From the NCBI RefSeq assembly GCF_037482845.1, contig NZ_JBBHJW010000014.1:1-64000 (forward strand): DNA of 64,000 bases. Direction: 5' to 3'. Made by a program: the position numbers and the translations under genes. The first letter of the stretch is position 1. Each line of letters opens with the position of its first letter. Under the pieces are notes generated by a model. It was not told the DNA's origin and did not search any database. It saw only the letters and a list, made by a program, of their open reading frames with translations. The DNA is from Paucibacter_B soli (GTDB lineage Bacteria > Pseudomonadota > Gammaproteobacteria > Burkholderiales > Burkholderiaceae_C). Positions 33,070 through 41,802 of this stretch are shown here, one piece after another.

Positions 33070-33977
33070 TCGCCGTATAGCGCGCGCGCCGATTGCTCGA
33101 TCTCGGCGTGCAGCCAGGTGCAGAGGGCGCGCAGCGCGGGTTCGTCCTTCAGCGCGGGCGGGTAGACGATGTGGTAGCTCTGCGCCTGCGAGCCCTCCAG
33201 GGCCTGGCCCGAGACGCGCACCAGGCGGCCGTCCAGCAAGGCATCGGCCGCCAGCAACTCCCGCGTCAGCGCCACCCCCATGCCCTGCTCGGCCGCCTGC
33301 AGGAGCAGGCCGGCATCGTTGAAGCTGGCCATGGTGCGGATCTGCCGGCTCAGGCCCGCCTCGGCAAACCATTGGGTCCATTGGGCGGCGTCGCCCAGCA
33401 GCGATTGCGCGGCCAGCTCCTCCAGGGGCGCGCCGATCAGGCGCTGCGCCAGCGCCGGAGCGGCCACCGGCACCGAGCGCGACTGCAGCAGCACCTCGTT
33501 GACCAGGCCGGTCCAGGGCCCGACACCCTGGCGCAGCGCGAGATGAAAGCCCTCGCGCTCCAGGTCGACGAGCTGCTGTGACACGTTCAGCTCCAAGGCG
33601 ATCTCCGGATGCAGGGCATGCCAGCGCCCCAGCCGTGGCATCAGCCAGCGTTGCGCGAAGGAGGGCAAGGCGGTGATGCGCAAGGCCTGCAGCGCGCTGC
33701 CATGCGCGGCGCTGGCGGCCTGCAGCCCGCGCTCCAGCTCGACCCAGGCGCGCTCCACGCCGCGTTGCAAGGCCTCGCCCGCCTCGTTGAGCCGGATGCG
33801 GCGGCCGCTGCGCTCGAACAGCTGGAAACCCAGCTGCGTTTCCAGCGCCGTGAGCTGCTGGCTTACCGCGCTGTGGCTGAGGTGCAGGCGCTCGGCCGCT
33901 GCGCGCAAATTCTGGGTCTGGGCCGTGGCGCGGAAAGCGGCCAGGTATTGCAGGGGCAGGCGTGGGGCTCTGGGCAT
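33066..33977 (-). CDS. LysR-family transcriptional regulator, GcvA-like
   Basis: A 303-residue LysR regulator. The N-terminal winged helix (LPLQYLAAFRATAQTQNLRA and LSHSAVSQQLTALETQLG) and a substrate-binding co-inducer domain of GcvA type are present. The ATG at 33977 gives the usual N-terminus; the frame extends four codons to a TTG. It overlaps the hemW end by four bases on the opposite strand and faces a small ORF across 96 bases containing a palindrome. The natural target gene may be lost, since what lies beyond is degraded. Confidence 0.92.
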   Translation of the reverse strand: MPRAPRLPLQYLAAFRATAQTQNLRAAAERLHLSHSAVSQQLTALETQLGFQLFERSGRRIRLNEAGEALQRGVERAWVELERGLQAASAAHGSALQALRITALPSFAQRWLMPRLGRWHALHPEIALELNVSQQLVDLEREGFHLALRQGVGPWTGLVNEVLLQSRSVPVAAPALAQRLIGAPLEELAAQSLLGDAAQWTQWFAEAGLSRQIRTMASFNDAGLLLQAAEQGMGVALTRELLAADALLDGRLVRVSGQALEGSQAQSYHIVYPPALKDEPALRALCTWLHAEIEQSARALYGD

Positions 33978-34020
33978 GCTGGTAAGCAAAGCTGAACAAG
34001 ATGGCCCGATTTTCGCGCTA

Positions 34021-34047
34021 TTGCCGGCGGGTATTAATGCTTAATAT
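34021..34047. promoter_or_regulatory. AT-rich palindrome in the LysR divergent region
   Basis: TATTAA-TGC-TTAATA (34032-34046) is a perfect 6-base inverted repeat that includes a T-N11-A pair (34034, 34046), the half-site pattern of LysR regulators. On the plus strand TTGCCG (34021-34026) and TAATAT (34042-34047) could be -35 and -10 with a short 15-base spacer. It would suit a LysR-controlled promoter for the small ORF. Confidence 0.45.
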
Positions 34048-34073
34048 GACCAGCACTGCATCAGGAGATTCTC

Positions 34074-34400
34074 ATGAGCAAACATCCCCTCGCTGTCTAT
34101 CTCGCCACCACCGCCATGGCCCTGAGCGCCGCCGCTGCCAGCAGCCTGTTGTGCACCTGCTGGGCGGCACCGGCGCAGCTGGGGGCGGAGCTGTATGAGT
34201 TGCCGCCTGCGCAGCCTCAGCCCACTTCTGCCACCCAACTTCTAGCCCAATCGCATGCCCCTGCCAACGAGTCCTGCCGAGCTGATCCAGCGCCAGCTGG
34301 AGGCCTACAACGCCCGCAATATGGACGCTTGGCTGGCGACCTATGCGCCCCAGGCCCGCCAATACCTCTACCTGGCTACGTCGGTGGCCGAGGGGCATGA
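34074..34400 (+). CDS. small putative exported protein, possibly a gene remnant
   Basis: A 108-codon ORF with a good ribosome site (AGGAG seven bases before the ATG). The first 30 residues (MSKHPLAVYLATTAMALSAA onward) look like a signal peptide. From about residue 60 the frame runs across the start of the NTF2-like remnant in a different frame, and the product there is low-complexity, so the natural protein is probably shorter or fused by deletion. I recognise no family. Confidence 0.35.
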   Translation: MSKHPLAVYLATTAMALSAAAASSLLCTCWAAPAQLGAELYELPPAQPQPTSATQLLAQSHAPANESCRADPAPAGGLQRPQYGRLAGDLCAPGPPIPLPGYVGGRGA

Positions 34401-34519
34401 GCCGGACCTAACCTGAAGGGCCGGGCCAGCTGGAGATGGCTGCCATCTACGACGTTGACGGCGGCCTGATCCAGTCGGCCGTTTTCGCCGCCGGTGAGCC
34501 TCAGCTGGCCATCACATAA
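34255..34519 (+). pseudogene. broken NTF2-like (SnoaL/steroid-isomerase fold) gene
   Basis: From the ATG at 34255 the frame reads MPLPTSPAELIQRQLEAYNA and continues NMDAWLATYAPQARQYLY, the typical first helix and strand of an NTF2-like protein, but stops at 34416 after 53 codons. The typical C-terminal strand (GQLEMAAIYDVDGGLIQSAVF) then appears in another frame up to a stop at 34519. About 40 central codons of a usual 110-120-residue domain are missing. An internal deletion plus frameshift explains this. The end overlaps the 3' end of the EAL/GGDEF gene. Confidence 0.75.
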
Positions 34520-36285
34520 ATGCCCAGGGCGCCATGCTTGGCATGGCGCTTGGCGGTGGCCGCCGCGCTGGCCACATCCTCCGAGCGATGCAGGCTGCCC
34601 GGGCTGACGCGCACCGCGCCGATCGACAGCGTGGTGCAGGGGTGGAAGCGCAGATTGCCCTGGCGATCCTCGGCCATGATGCCGCCGGCTTCCAGCGCCG
34701 CGGCGTCGAAGAGCTTGCGCGCCAGCTCGTTGAAACGCTCGACGATGAGCTCGCAGCGCTGTTCCCAGTCGTCGCTCTGGAACAGCATCACGAAATCGTC
34801 GCCGCCCACATGGCCGAGGAAGTCGCGCTGGCTGTCGCAATGCGCGCTGGCCACGCGCGCCAGCAGGCGGATCATCTCGTCGCCGCGCCAGTAGCCGTAC
34901 TCGTCGTTGAAGGGCTTGAAGTGATTCAGGTCGGCATAGGCGGCGACGAACTCGCGCCCGCTCGTCAGCAGGCGGCCGATGTGCTGGCTGAGCGGGATGT
35001 TGCCGGGCAGAAAGGTCAGCGGATTGGCATGGCGCGCCGCCTCGATGCGCGCCTCGGTGACCGAGCGAACCAGCTGTTCACCCGTGCCCAGCCCCAGATA
35101 GCGACCCGCGCGCGTGATGATGAAGCCCTCGCGCAGATAACGTTGGTCGGCCGAGGTCAGCACGCGGGTGAGCGCCTCGATGCCGGTGGCGGCATCGACG
35201 ACCAGCGGCGAGGCATTGGCGAACAGGGTACAGGCGTGGCGCCCGTAGAGATCGTTGAAGAAGGGCTTGGCCCAGCGGCCGATGAACTGGGCACGGTCCA
35301 CCAGGGCCACCGGAATGCCGGCGTCGTTGAGTATGGCCACCGCGTGCAATTGCTCATGCGCGTTGAAGAGGCGGTAGAGCTGCTCGTTGCTGGCGCTCTC
35401 GTGCAGGGTGGGTGCCGTCACCATCAGCTGCTCGGCGCAGATACTGCTGCCGCCGGCGCGGCGCAACTCTGGCAGCACCGCGATGTCGGCGCTGGCCAGC
35501 ACCTCGGCAGCCGGCCCCAGCACCTCGCGATGGCCCGCCGGGCCGGGTCGGCCCAGCAGCCAGCCCTGGCCGAAGGCTACGCCCAGATCGCGCAACACGC
35601 GCAGCTCTTCCGGGCTTTCGATGCCCTCGGCCACCAGCTGGGCACCAAAGGTCTCGGCCAGCTGCAGCAGGGCGCGAAAGGTCTGCAGCTTCTCGGCGTG
35701 GGCGGGCAGGTGGTGGGTGAAGTATTTGTCGATCTTGACCAGTTGGGGCTGGATCTCGGACCACAGGCGCAGCGAGGAGCGGCCGTCGCCGAAGTCGTCC
35801 AGCGCGATGCCCACGCCCAGTCGGCGCAGGCGCGTCAGGCCCTGGCGCAGGGCTTCGATGTCGGCGACGCGTTCATGCTCGGTCAGCTCGATGATGATGT
35901 CGGCCGGTGCGATGCCGATACGCTCGCACAGGCCCAGGCCGCGCGCCCAATAGGCGTCGCTCACGGCGCGTGCCAACGCCGCGGCGCTCATATTGACGAG
36001 CAGTTTGCCGGGCAGCTTCAGCCGCGCCCAATCCTTCAGCGCCTGCAGCGCGCAGCGCACCTCCAGCTCCACCGTCAGGCCCTCGCGGCGGCCGGCAGCA
36101 AACAACGCGTCGGGGTATTCCAGCGCCGAGCCGGCGGGGCCCCGCACCAGCGCCTCATGGCCGTAGATTTCGCCGCAGTCCAGCTTCACGATGGGCTGGA
36201 ACAGGGTGTGCAGCAGATCCTCGGCGATGAGGGTCTGCACCTGCATGGGCAGGGCTTGCTGGCGGTCAGGGAGAGTGGTCATCAT
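34501..36285 (-). CDS. EAL-GGDEF protein, c-di-GMP phosphodiesterase with variant GGDDF
   Basis: A 594-residue protein with reversed domain order: N-terminal EAL domain, a middle region resembling paired CBS-type repeats (about 270-400), and a C-terminal GGDEF-like domain. The EAL domain keeps the catalytic residues (HEALVRGP, LVNMSA, IELTEHE, ALDDFGDG, KIDKYF, VAEGIES), so phosphodiesterase activity is expected. The GGDEF site reads GGDDF, a substitution that may lower or abolish cyclase activity. The start is the ATG at 36285; a TTG six codons upstream also exists. It follows cheB by 57 bases on the same strand. Confidence 0.9.
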   Translation of the reverse strand: MMTTLPDRQQALPMQVQTLIAEDLLHTLFQPIVKLDCGEIYGHEALVRGPAGSALEYPDALFAAGRREGLTVELEVRCALQALKDWARLKLPGKLLVNMSAAALARAVSDAYWARGLGLCERIGIAPADIIIELTEHERVADIEALRQGLTRLRRLGVGIALDDFGDGRSSLRLWSEIQPQLVKIDKYFTHHLPAHAEKLQTFRALLQLAETFGAQLVAEGIESPEELRVLRDLGVAFGQGWLLGRPGPAGHREVLGPAAEVLASADIAVLPELRRAGGSSICAEQLMVTAPTLHESASNEQLYRLFNAHEQLHAVAILNDAGIPVALVDRAQFIGRWAKPFFNDLYGRHACTLFANASPLVVDAATGIEALTRVLTSADQRYLREGFIITRAGRYLGLGTGEQLVRSVTEARIEAARHANPLTFLPGNIPLSQHIGRLLTSGREFVAAYADLNHFKPFNDEYGYWRGDEMIRLLARVASAHCDSQRDFLGHVGGDDFVMLFQSDDWEQRCELIVERFNELARKLFDAAALEAGGIMAEDRQGNLRFHPCTTLSIGAVRVSPGSLHRSEDVASAAATAKRHAKHGALGIYVMAS

Positions 36286-36342
36286 GTCGGTAGGCTCGCT
36301 CAAGCAGCGAGCTTGCCGACAGTTGATGACAGGGCTGCGAAA

Positions 36343-37437
36343 CTACACGCGATTGGTGGAGAAGCCGGCGGTGCTGCGCAGGCGCTCCAGCAGGCGCGGC
36401 GCGATCTGGTCCAGCGGCAGCACCTCGTCGGCGGCACCGGCGTTGATGGCCTCGCGGGGCATGCCGAACACCACGCAGCTGGCTTCGTCCTGCACCAGGT
36501 TGTAGGCGCCGGCGTCCTTCATCGCCTTCATGGCCTTGGCGCCGTCGGCGCCCATGCCGGTGAGCATGATGCCCAGCGCGTTGGGCCCCACCACGCGGGC
36601 GGCGGAGTTGAACAGCACCTCCACCGAGGGCTTGTGGCGGTTCACCGGCTCGCCGTCCTGCACGCGCGCAATGTAGTTGGCGCCCGAGCGTTCCACGCTC
36701 AGGTGCATGCCCCCGGGTGCGATATAGCCGTGCCCAGGCAGCACACGCTCGCCGTCCTGGGCCTCCTTCACACGGATGCGGCACAGCCCGTCCAGGCGCG
36801 CCGCATAGCTGCGCGTGAAGCCAGGCGGCATGTGCTGTGTGATCACCACGGCCGGGCAGTCGGCGGGCAGGTTGATGAGCACGTCCTTGGTAGCCTCGGT
36901 GCCGCCGGTGGAGGCACCGATGAAGATGATCTTCTCGGTGGAGAGCCGGCCCAGGCTGGCCATTGGCACGGGCTTGGGCGCCGGCGCCGCGCCGGGTGCG
37001 GCGGCGCTGGCGGGGGCCGCATGGCTGCGGTGGATGCGGGCCTTGGAGGCGATGCGGATCTTGTCGGTGATGTCCTGGGCCAGCAGGCGGATGCCGTCGG
37101 CCACGCCGATCTTGGGCTTGGCGACGAAGTCCACCGCGCCCAGCTCCAGCGCCTTCATGGTGACCTCGGCGCCGCGCTCGGTCAGCGTGGACACCATCAC
37201 CACCGGCATGGGCCGCAAGCGCATCAGGCGCGAGAGGAAGTCCAGCCCGTCCATCTTGGGCATTTCCACGTCCAGCGTGATCACGTCCGGATTGAGGTTG
37301 CGGATCATCTCGCGCGCCACCAGGGGGTCGGCGGCCGCGCCTATGCATTCCATGTCGGTCTGACGATTGATGATCTCGGTGAGGATGCTGCGCACCAGCG
37401 CCGAGTCATCCACCACCACGACTTTGATCTTGGCCAT
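36343..37437 (-). CDS. cheB: chemotaxis glutamate methylesterase/deamidase
   Basis: A 364-residue CheB: receiver domain with phosphoacceptor Asp56 (TLDVEMPKMDG), an Ala/Pro-rich linker (about 138-160) and a methylesterase domain with the catalytic triad Ser176 (GASTGG), His202 (TQHMPP) and Asp298 (GMGADGA). It removes methyl groups from chemoreceptors during adaptation. Encoded after cheR and cheD on the same strand. Confidence 0.97.
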   Translation of the reverse strand: MAKIKVVVVDDSALVRSILTEIINRQTDMECIGAAADPLVAREMIRNLNPDVITLDVEMPKMDGLDFLSRLMRLRPMPVVMVSTLTERGAEVTMKALELGAVDFVAKPKIGVADGIRLLAQDITDKIRIASKARIHRSHAAPASAAAPGAAPAPKPVPMASLGRLSTEKIIFIGASTGGTEATKDVLINLPADCPAVVITQHMPPGFTRSYAARLDGLCRIRVKEAQDGERVLPGHGYIAPGGMHLSVERSGANYIARVQDGEPVNRHKPSVEVLFNSAARVVGPNALGIMLTGMGADGAKAMKAMKDAGAYNLVQDEASCVVFGMPREAINAGAADEVLPLDQIAPRLLERLRSTAGFSTNRV

Positions 37438-37464
37438 TCTTGAAAACTCCTCGTGCGCGCCGGC

Positions 37465-38139
37465 TCAGAACAAATCGATGGAGCCGCCGCTGGCCACCAC
37501 GGGTTGGGCCTTCTGCGCCGCTGCGCGGTCCTGCTGGATCAGCGCATCGGTATTGGTCGGCGCCAGGCGCTTGACCATGGCCTTGCCGCTGTGCGGCAGA
37601 AAACAGACTTTGCGGGGATAGATGTCCATGACGTCTTTGGAAACAATCGGGATGCGCTCGGTCTTCAGGTAGTCGAGCACGAAGTTGGTGTTGCGTTCGC
37701 CGACATTGATGGTGTTCATGCCGGAGATGACGGCGCCGCCGCCGAAGATCTTGGCTTCCATGCGGCTCTTGGAGGCGCCGCGCTTCATCATCTCGTTGAT
37801 CAGCAGTTCCATCGCGAAGGAGCCGTAGCGACCCGAGTCGCCGGTGCCCTCGGGCAGCATGAAGTGGTTCATGCCGCCGATTTGTGCGTGGCGGTCCCAC
37901 AGGCAGGCGGCGATGCAGGAGCCTAGCGTGGTCATCACCAGCAGGTCCTCGTTGTCGACGAAATATTCGCCGGGCAGCACCTTGACCGCGGCGTTCTTGA
38001 AATGCGCGTCGTAGAAGAAGAAGGAGGCTTCGCCCTGCTTGCGCGACTGCGCCTTGAGCTGGGCCACGCGGGCGGCGCCGGGGCCACCGGCGAGATAGCT
38101 GCCGGCGCTGGCTCCGGACGGGGGCAGGGGCGTGCTCAT
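37465..38139 (-). CDS. cheD: chemoreceptor glutamine deamidase
   Basis: A 224-residue CheD, which deamidates glutamines on chemoreceptors. Catalytic Cys in TTLGSCIAACLWD and the His in GGMNHFMLP are present, with KIFGGGAVISGM and GERNTNFVLDYL completing the fold. N- and C-terminal extensions of about 40 and 25 residues are longer than in Thermotoga CheD. It lies between cheR and cheB with short gaps of 43 and 27 bases. Confidence 0.96.
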   Translation of the reverse strand: MSTPLPPSGASAGSYLAGGPGAARVAQLKAQSRKQGEASFFFYDAHFKNAAVKVLPGEYFVDNEDLLVMTTLGSCIAACLWDRHAQIGGMNHFMLPEGTGDSGRYGSFAMELLINEMMKRGASKSRMEAKIFGGGAVISGMNTINVGERNTNFVLDYLKTERIPIVSKDVMDIYPRKVCFLPHSGKAMVKRLAPTNTDALIQQDRAAAQKAQPVVASGGSIDLF

Positions 38140-38182
38140 TGGTTGGTTTTCGGCCGGTTACAGGGTGGACTTGAGCGCAGCC

Positions 38183-39037
38183 TCAGACGCGCTCGTAAAT
38201 GGTCTTGCCGCGCAGGCGGAACAAGTCCTTGGACTCGGTGAAGTTCTCCGAGTGCCCGACGAACAGCAGGCCGTGCGGCCGCATCACCTTGTGGATGCGC
38301 TCCAGCACCTTGCGCTGCGTCGGTGCGTCGAAATAAATCATCACATTGCGGCAGAACACCATGTGAAAGGGCTCGCCCAGCGACCATTGGGTGTGCATCA
38401 GGTTGAGGGTGCGGAATTCAATGCTGCGCGCCAGCTCGGGCTTGACGCGGATGCGCCCGTCGTTGGCGCCGGTTCCGCGCATGAAGAAGTTCTTCAGCCG
38501 TGCCGGCGAGAGGCCGCGCGAGTCGGCACTGTAAACGCCGCGCTTGGCGGTATTGAGCACATTGGTGTCAATATCGCTGGCCACGATCTGCACCTGTGCG
38601 CCCGAGCCCAGCGACTCCGCGCAGGTCATGGCAATGGAATAGGGCTCCTCGCCCGTGGACGCGGCGCAGCACCAGATGCGCACCGGCTTGCTGTTGACCG
38701 CCTTCAGGTCGTCGGCCAGGCAATGGAAATGGTGCTCCTCGCGGAAGAAGGAGGTCAGGTTGGTGGTCAGGCAGTTGACGAACTCCTGCCACTCCTGCTC
38801 GCCCTGCGGGCCGCTGGCCTGCTCCAGCCATTGCAGATAGTCGGCAAAACTGCGGTGGCCGGTGTCGCGCAGGCGGCGCGAGAGCCGGCTGTAGACCATC
38901 GCGTGCTTGCCATCGTGCAGGCTGATGCCGGCATGCTGGTAGATGAGTTGGCGTACGCGATCAAAGTCGGCGCGGCTGAAGCTGAACTCGTGGTCGACCG
39001 CTTCGGTTGCCGTGGACTGAGGCGTTCCTGGGCGCAT
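38183..39037 (-). CDS. cheR: chemotaxis protein methyltransferase
   Basis: A 284-residue SAM-dependent methyltransferase that methylates receptor glutamates. The N-terminal helical domain (FDRVRQLIYQHAGISLHDGK, the VYSRLSRRLR basic helix) is followed by the SAM-binding site IWCCAASTGEEPYSIAM and FCRNVMIYFD. The ATG at 39037 was chosen for its spacing to an AGAAG site; a GTG at 39082 or ATG at 39076 would add up to 15 residues. First gene of the cheR-cheD-cheB-EAL cluster. No cheA, cheW or cheY lies in the window. Confidence 0.95.
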   Translation of the reverse strand: MRPGTPQSTATEAVDHEFSFSRADFDRVRQLIYQHAGISLHDGKHAMVYSRLSRRLRDTGHRSFADYLQWLEQASGPQGEQEWQEFVNCLTTNLTSFFREEHHFHCLADDLKAVNSKPVRIWCCAASTGEEPYSIAMTCAESLGSGAQVQIVASDIDTNVLNTAKRGVYSADSRGLSPARLKNFFMRGTGANDGRIRVKPELARSIEFRTLNLMHTQWSLGEPFHMVFCRNVMIYFDAPTQRKVLERIHKVMRPHGLLFVGHSENFTESKDLFRLRGKTIYERV

Positions 39038-39225
39038 GTAGGGCTCGCTTCTTCTGGTTGGCGGCTGCGCAGGCATGCGCACTCCGGGGGATTCTCGGGT
39101 TTCTGGAGTTTGTGCGCCAGCCTGGCGAGGCTAAATGGCGAACAGGCCGGTGCTTGGATGTTTTTTTGCACGGATTGAGGCGCTGCCCCGCTGCTAGACT
39201 GCCCCGGCACTACCCCAGGAGCCCC

Positions 39226-39948
39226 TTGGAACCCAGCGCAACACCCCGTCCGGTCGACGCCAGCGAATTGCGACTCGAACTGGCCTTGCAACTCCTGCAA
39301 CAGGCCGGTGCCATGCTGCCCGAGGCCGAGCCCTTCAGCGCGGCATGGCTGCAAGGCGTGATCGATGCGCTGTGCGACCTTTCCAGCAAGGATGCGCTCA
39401 CCGGCCTGGTGAACCGCCGCAGCTTCGAGATGGCGTTGTCGCGCGAGGTCGACCGGGTGGCGCGTTCGGGCGAATCGGCGCTGCTGCTGGTGCTGGACAT
39501 CGATCATTTCAAGGCCGTCAACGACACCTACGGTCATGCTGCCGGGGATTTGGTGATCAAGGCGGTGGCCGACGCGATTGGCCAGACCGTGCGGCCCATG
39601 GATACCGTGGCACGTGTGGGCGGGGAGGAGTTTGCGATCATTTTGCCGAGTTGCCCGCCCAGCTTCGGCGTGACCGTGGCCGAGCGCATACGCGAGCGCG
39701 TCGCTGCGATGGAGGTGCCGGTCACGCCGGCGCAGAGCCTGCGCGTCACCATCAGCCTGGGCGGCGCCTACGCCCCGCAGTGGGTGCGTTCATCGTCTCT
39801 GCTGTGGATGGAGCGTGCCGATCGCCAGCTGTATCGCGCCAAGGCCGAGGGCCGCAACCGTGCCTGCCTGGAGAGTCAGGTGGAGTCGCTCGTCAGCGCA
39901 GAGGAAAAAGGCATGTTGTTTGCCGTAACGCAACAGGAAAGCGAATGA
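39226..39948 (+). CDS. diguanylate cyclase (GGDEF)
   Basis: A 240-residue soluble cyclase with a short helical N-terminus (about 1-50) and a GGDEF domain: active site GGEEF (132-136), inhibitory I-site RPMD (123-126) five residues upstream, so product inhibition is likely. Translation probably starts at the TTG at 39226, preceded by an AGGAG ribosome site at proper spacing; no ATG fits as well. Its stop overlaps the ATG of the MinD-like gene (ATGA). Divergent from cheR. Confidence 0.92.
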   Translation: MEPSATPRPVDASELRLELALQLLQQAGAMLPEAEPFSAAWLQGVIDALCDLSSKDALTGLVNRRSFEMALSREVDRVARSGESALLLVLDIDHFKAVNDTYGHAAGDLVIKAVADAIGQTVRPMDTVARVGGEEFAIILPSCPPSFGVTVAERIRERVAAMEVPVTPAQSLRVTISLGGAYAPQWVRSSSLLWMERADRQLYRAKAEGRNRACLESQVESLVSAEEKGMLFAVTQQESE

Positions 39949-40745
39949 CTACCACCATGGCGCCTGCTGCTCCTTCGAAGTCGGGTCGCGCCGTCGCACG
40001 CACCCTTGCCGTCACCAGCGGCAAGGGCGGTGTGGGCAAGACCTTCGTCACGGCCAATCTGGCCGCCGCCCTGGCCGCGCGCGGCCAGAAGGTGCTGGTG
40101 CTGGATGCCGACCTTGGCCTGGCCAATCTGGATGTGGTGCTGAACCTGCATCCCAAGCTCACCCTGCACGATGTGTTTACCGAGAAGGCCACGCTGGAGC
40201 AGGCCATCCTGCCCGCCCCTGGGGGCTTCCATGTGCTGCTGGCCGGCTCGGGCATGGTCGAGTATTCGCGCCTTACGGCCGAGGTGCGCGACAAGCTGCT
40301 CTCCATCATCGATCTGGTGAAACCGCGCTTCGATTGGGTGCTGCTCGATACCGGCGCGGGCATCTCCGACGTGGTGCTGTTCGCCGTCTCGCTGGCCACC
40401 GATGTACTAGTGGTGGCCACGCCGGAGCCGACTTCGCTGACCGACGCCTACGCCACCATCAAGGTGCTGGCCACCCAGCAGGGGCGCCGCGAGGTGGGTC
40501 TGGTGGTGAACCAGGCCAACCGGCCCGGCGAAGGCAAGCTGATCTGTGGCCAGCTGCAGCAGGTGCTGCAGCGCTTTGTGGGCCCCACGCCGGGCCAAAC
40601 CTTCCGGCTCGATCTGCTGGGCGAGGTGAAGAACGACCAGGCGGTGCGCCAGGCGGTGCTGAAGCGCCAGCTGCTGATGGAGCATTACCCGGGCAGCGAT
40701 GCGGCCCAGGCCATCAAGGCACTGGCCAGCAAGGTGCTTGGCTGA
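39945..40745 (+). CDS. MinD/ParA-family ATPase, FlhG-like
   Basis: A 266-residue P-loop ATPase: deviant Walker A SGKGGVGKT (25-33), DADLGLANLDVVL and LLDTGAGISDVVLFAV motifs of the MinD/FlhG branch. FlhG (FleN, YlxH) proteins set flagellar number and position together with FlhF. There is no flhF or flagellar gene beside it, but the gene is translationally coupled to a diguanylate cyclase and next to chemotaxis genes. The Ala-rich first 17 residues lack an obvious FlhF-activating helix, so its exact partner is open. Confidence 0.88.
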   Translation: MTTTMAPAAPSKSGRAVARTLAVTSGKGGVGKTFVTANLAAALAARGQKVLVLDADLGLANLDVVLNLHPKLTLHDVFTEKATLEQAILPAPGGFHVLLAGSGMVEYSRLTAEVRDKLLSIIDLVKPRFDWVLLDTGAGISDVVLFAVSLATDVLVVATPEPTSLTDAYATIKVLATQQGRREVGLVVNQANRPGEGKLICGQLQQVLQRFVGPTPGQTFRLDLLGEVKNDQAVRQAVLKRQLLMEHYPGSDAAQAIKALASKVLG

Positions 40746-40752
40746 ATCGCCC

Positions 40753-41145
40753 ATGGCTGAGACGAATACGCCGGCGACGGCCTTCGACCGGGTGGGGGGC
40801 GAGGCCGCCGTGCGCGCCCTGGTGGACCGCTTCTACGATCTGATGGAGCTGGAGCCGGCCTATGCGCCGCTGCGCGCCCTGCATCCCGGCAGCCTGGACG
40901 GCTCGCGCGACAAGCTGCACTGGTTTCTGTGCGGATGGCTGGGCGGCCCCGACTATTACATCGAGCGCTTTGGCCACCCGCGCCTGCGCGCGCGCCACCT
41001 GCCGTTTGCAATCGGCATTGCCGAGCGCGATCAGTGGATGGACTGCATGCGCCGTGCCATGCTGGAAACCGAGCTGGACGCTGAGTTGCGGCAGCGCCTC
41101 GACGCCTCCTTCATGAACACGGCCGACTGGATGCGCAATGTCTGA
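40753..41145 (+). CDS. group II truncated haemoglobin
   Basis: A 130-residue globin of the trHbO class. AFDRVGGEAAVRALVDRFYDLM is the conserved A/B-helix start, and RFGHPRLRARHLPFAIG carries the proximal His of the F helix and the Arg/His cluster before it. WMDCMRRAM follows as the G helix. Such globins bind O2 or NO and are linked to microaerobic or nitrosative conditions. It lies seven bases after the MinD-like gene and may share its transcript. Confidence 0.93.
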   Translation: MAETNTPATAFDRVGGEAAVRALVDRFYDLMELEPAYAPLRALHPGSLDGSRDKLHWFLCGWLGGPDYYIERFGHPRLRARHLPFAIGIAERDQWMDCMRRAMLETELDAELRQRLDASFMNTADWMRNV

Positions 41146-41151
41146 TCAGCG

Positions 41152-41802
41152 TCAGGGCTGACCCAGCAGCACCATCAGCGCACCGGCCCCGCCATCGCTG
41201 GCGCGCGCCTGCACAAAGGCCAGCACCTCCTGCTTCTGCACCAGCCAACGGCGCACGCGGCTTTTCAGCACCGGTTCGCGCCCCGGCGAGCCGTTGCCCT
41301 TGCCATGCACCACGCGCACGCAGCGCAGGCCGCGCCTGGCGCTTTCATGCACGAAGGCGCCCAGCGCTTCGCGCGCCTGGTCGCGGCGCAGGCCGTGCAG
41401 GTCGATCTGGCCCTGCAGGGCCCAATGGCCGCGGCGTAGCTTGCGCACCGTCTCGGGGCCCAGCTCGGCGCGCCGGAACGACAGGGTCTCGTCGGTCTCC
41501 AGCAGCGAGTCGACGTCGAAATCGTCCGACAGCGCCTGGCGCAGCACCGCCTGTTCGTCCAGCAGACGCTGGCGCGGTTCGGGTGTGGGCGGCTCGGCGC
41601 GCAGCAGCACGCGCCGGGCATCGGGCAGCCGGGTCACGGCACCAATGCTGAGCTCGAACAGGCGCTGCTCCTGCTCGCGCAGGCGCGCCGCGGCGGCCGC
41701 GCGCTCGGCGCGTTCCTCGGCCTCGCGGCGGCGCAGCAGCAACTCCTGCTGCAGCGCCTTGAGATCCTGCAGGCTGTGAAAGATGGCGGGCTTGGGGCTC
41801 AC
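41152..41802 (-). CDS. Smr-domain protein
   Basis: A 216-residue protein with a C-terminal Smr domain (about 125-210): IDLHGLRRDQAREALGAFV and VRVVHGKGNGSPG are the two conserved motifs. The N-terminal part is a basic/acidic coiled coil, as in SmrA/YdaL-type proteins, which have nuclease activity on DNA or RNA. It starts with a GTG that overlaps the radC stop (GTGA), so it is coupled to radC. Converges on the globin gene with six bases between. Confidence 0.92.
   Translation of the reverse strand: MSPKPAIFHSLQDLKALQQELLLRRREAEERAERAAAAARLREQEQRLFELSIGAVTRLPDARRVLLRAEPPTPEPRQRLLDEQAVLRQALSDDFDVDSLLETDETLSFRRAELGPETVRKLRRGHWALQGQIDLHGLRRDQAREALGAFVHESARRGLRCVRVVHGKGNGSPGREPVLKSRVRRWLVQKQEVLAFVQARASDGGAGALMVLLGQP

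Noticed and set aside
36285..36303. TTG start for the EAL/GGDEF protein
   Set aside because: The ATG six codons further in is the stronger start; the TTG has no clear ribosome site.
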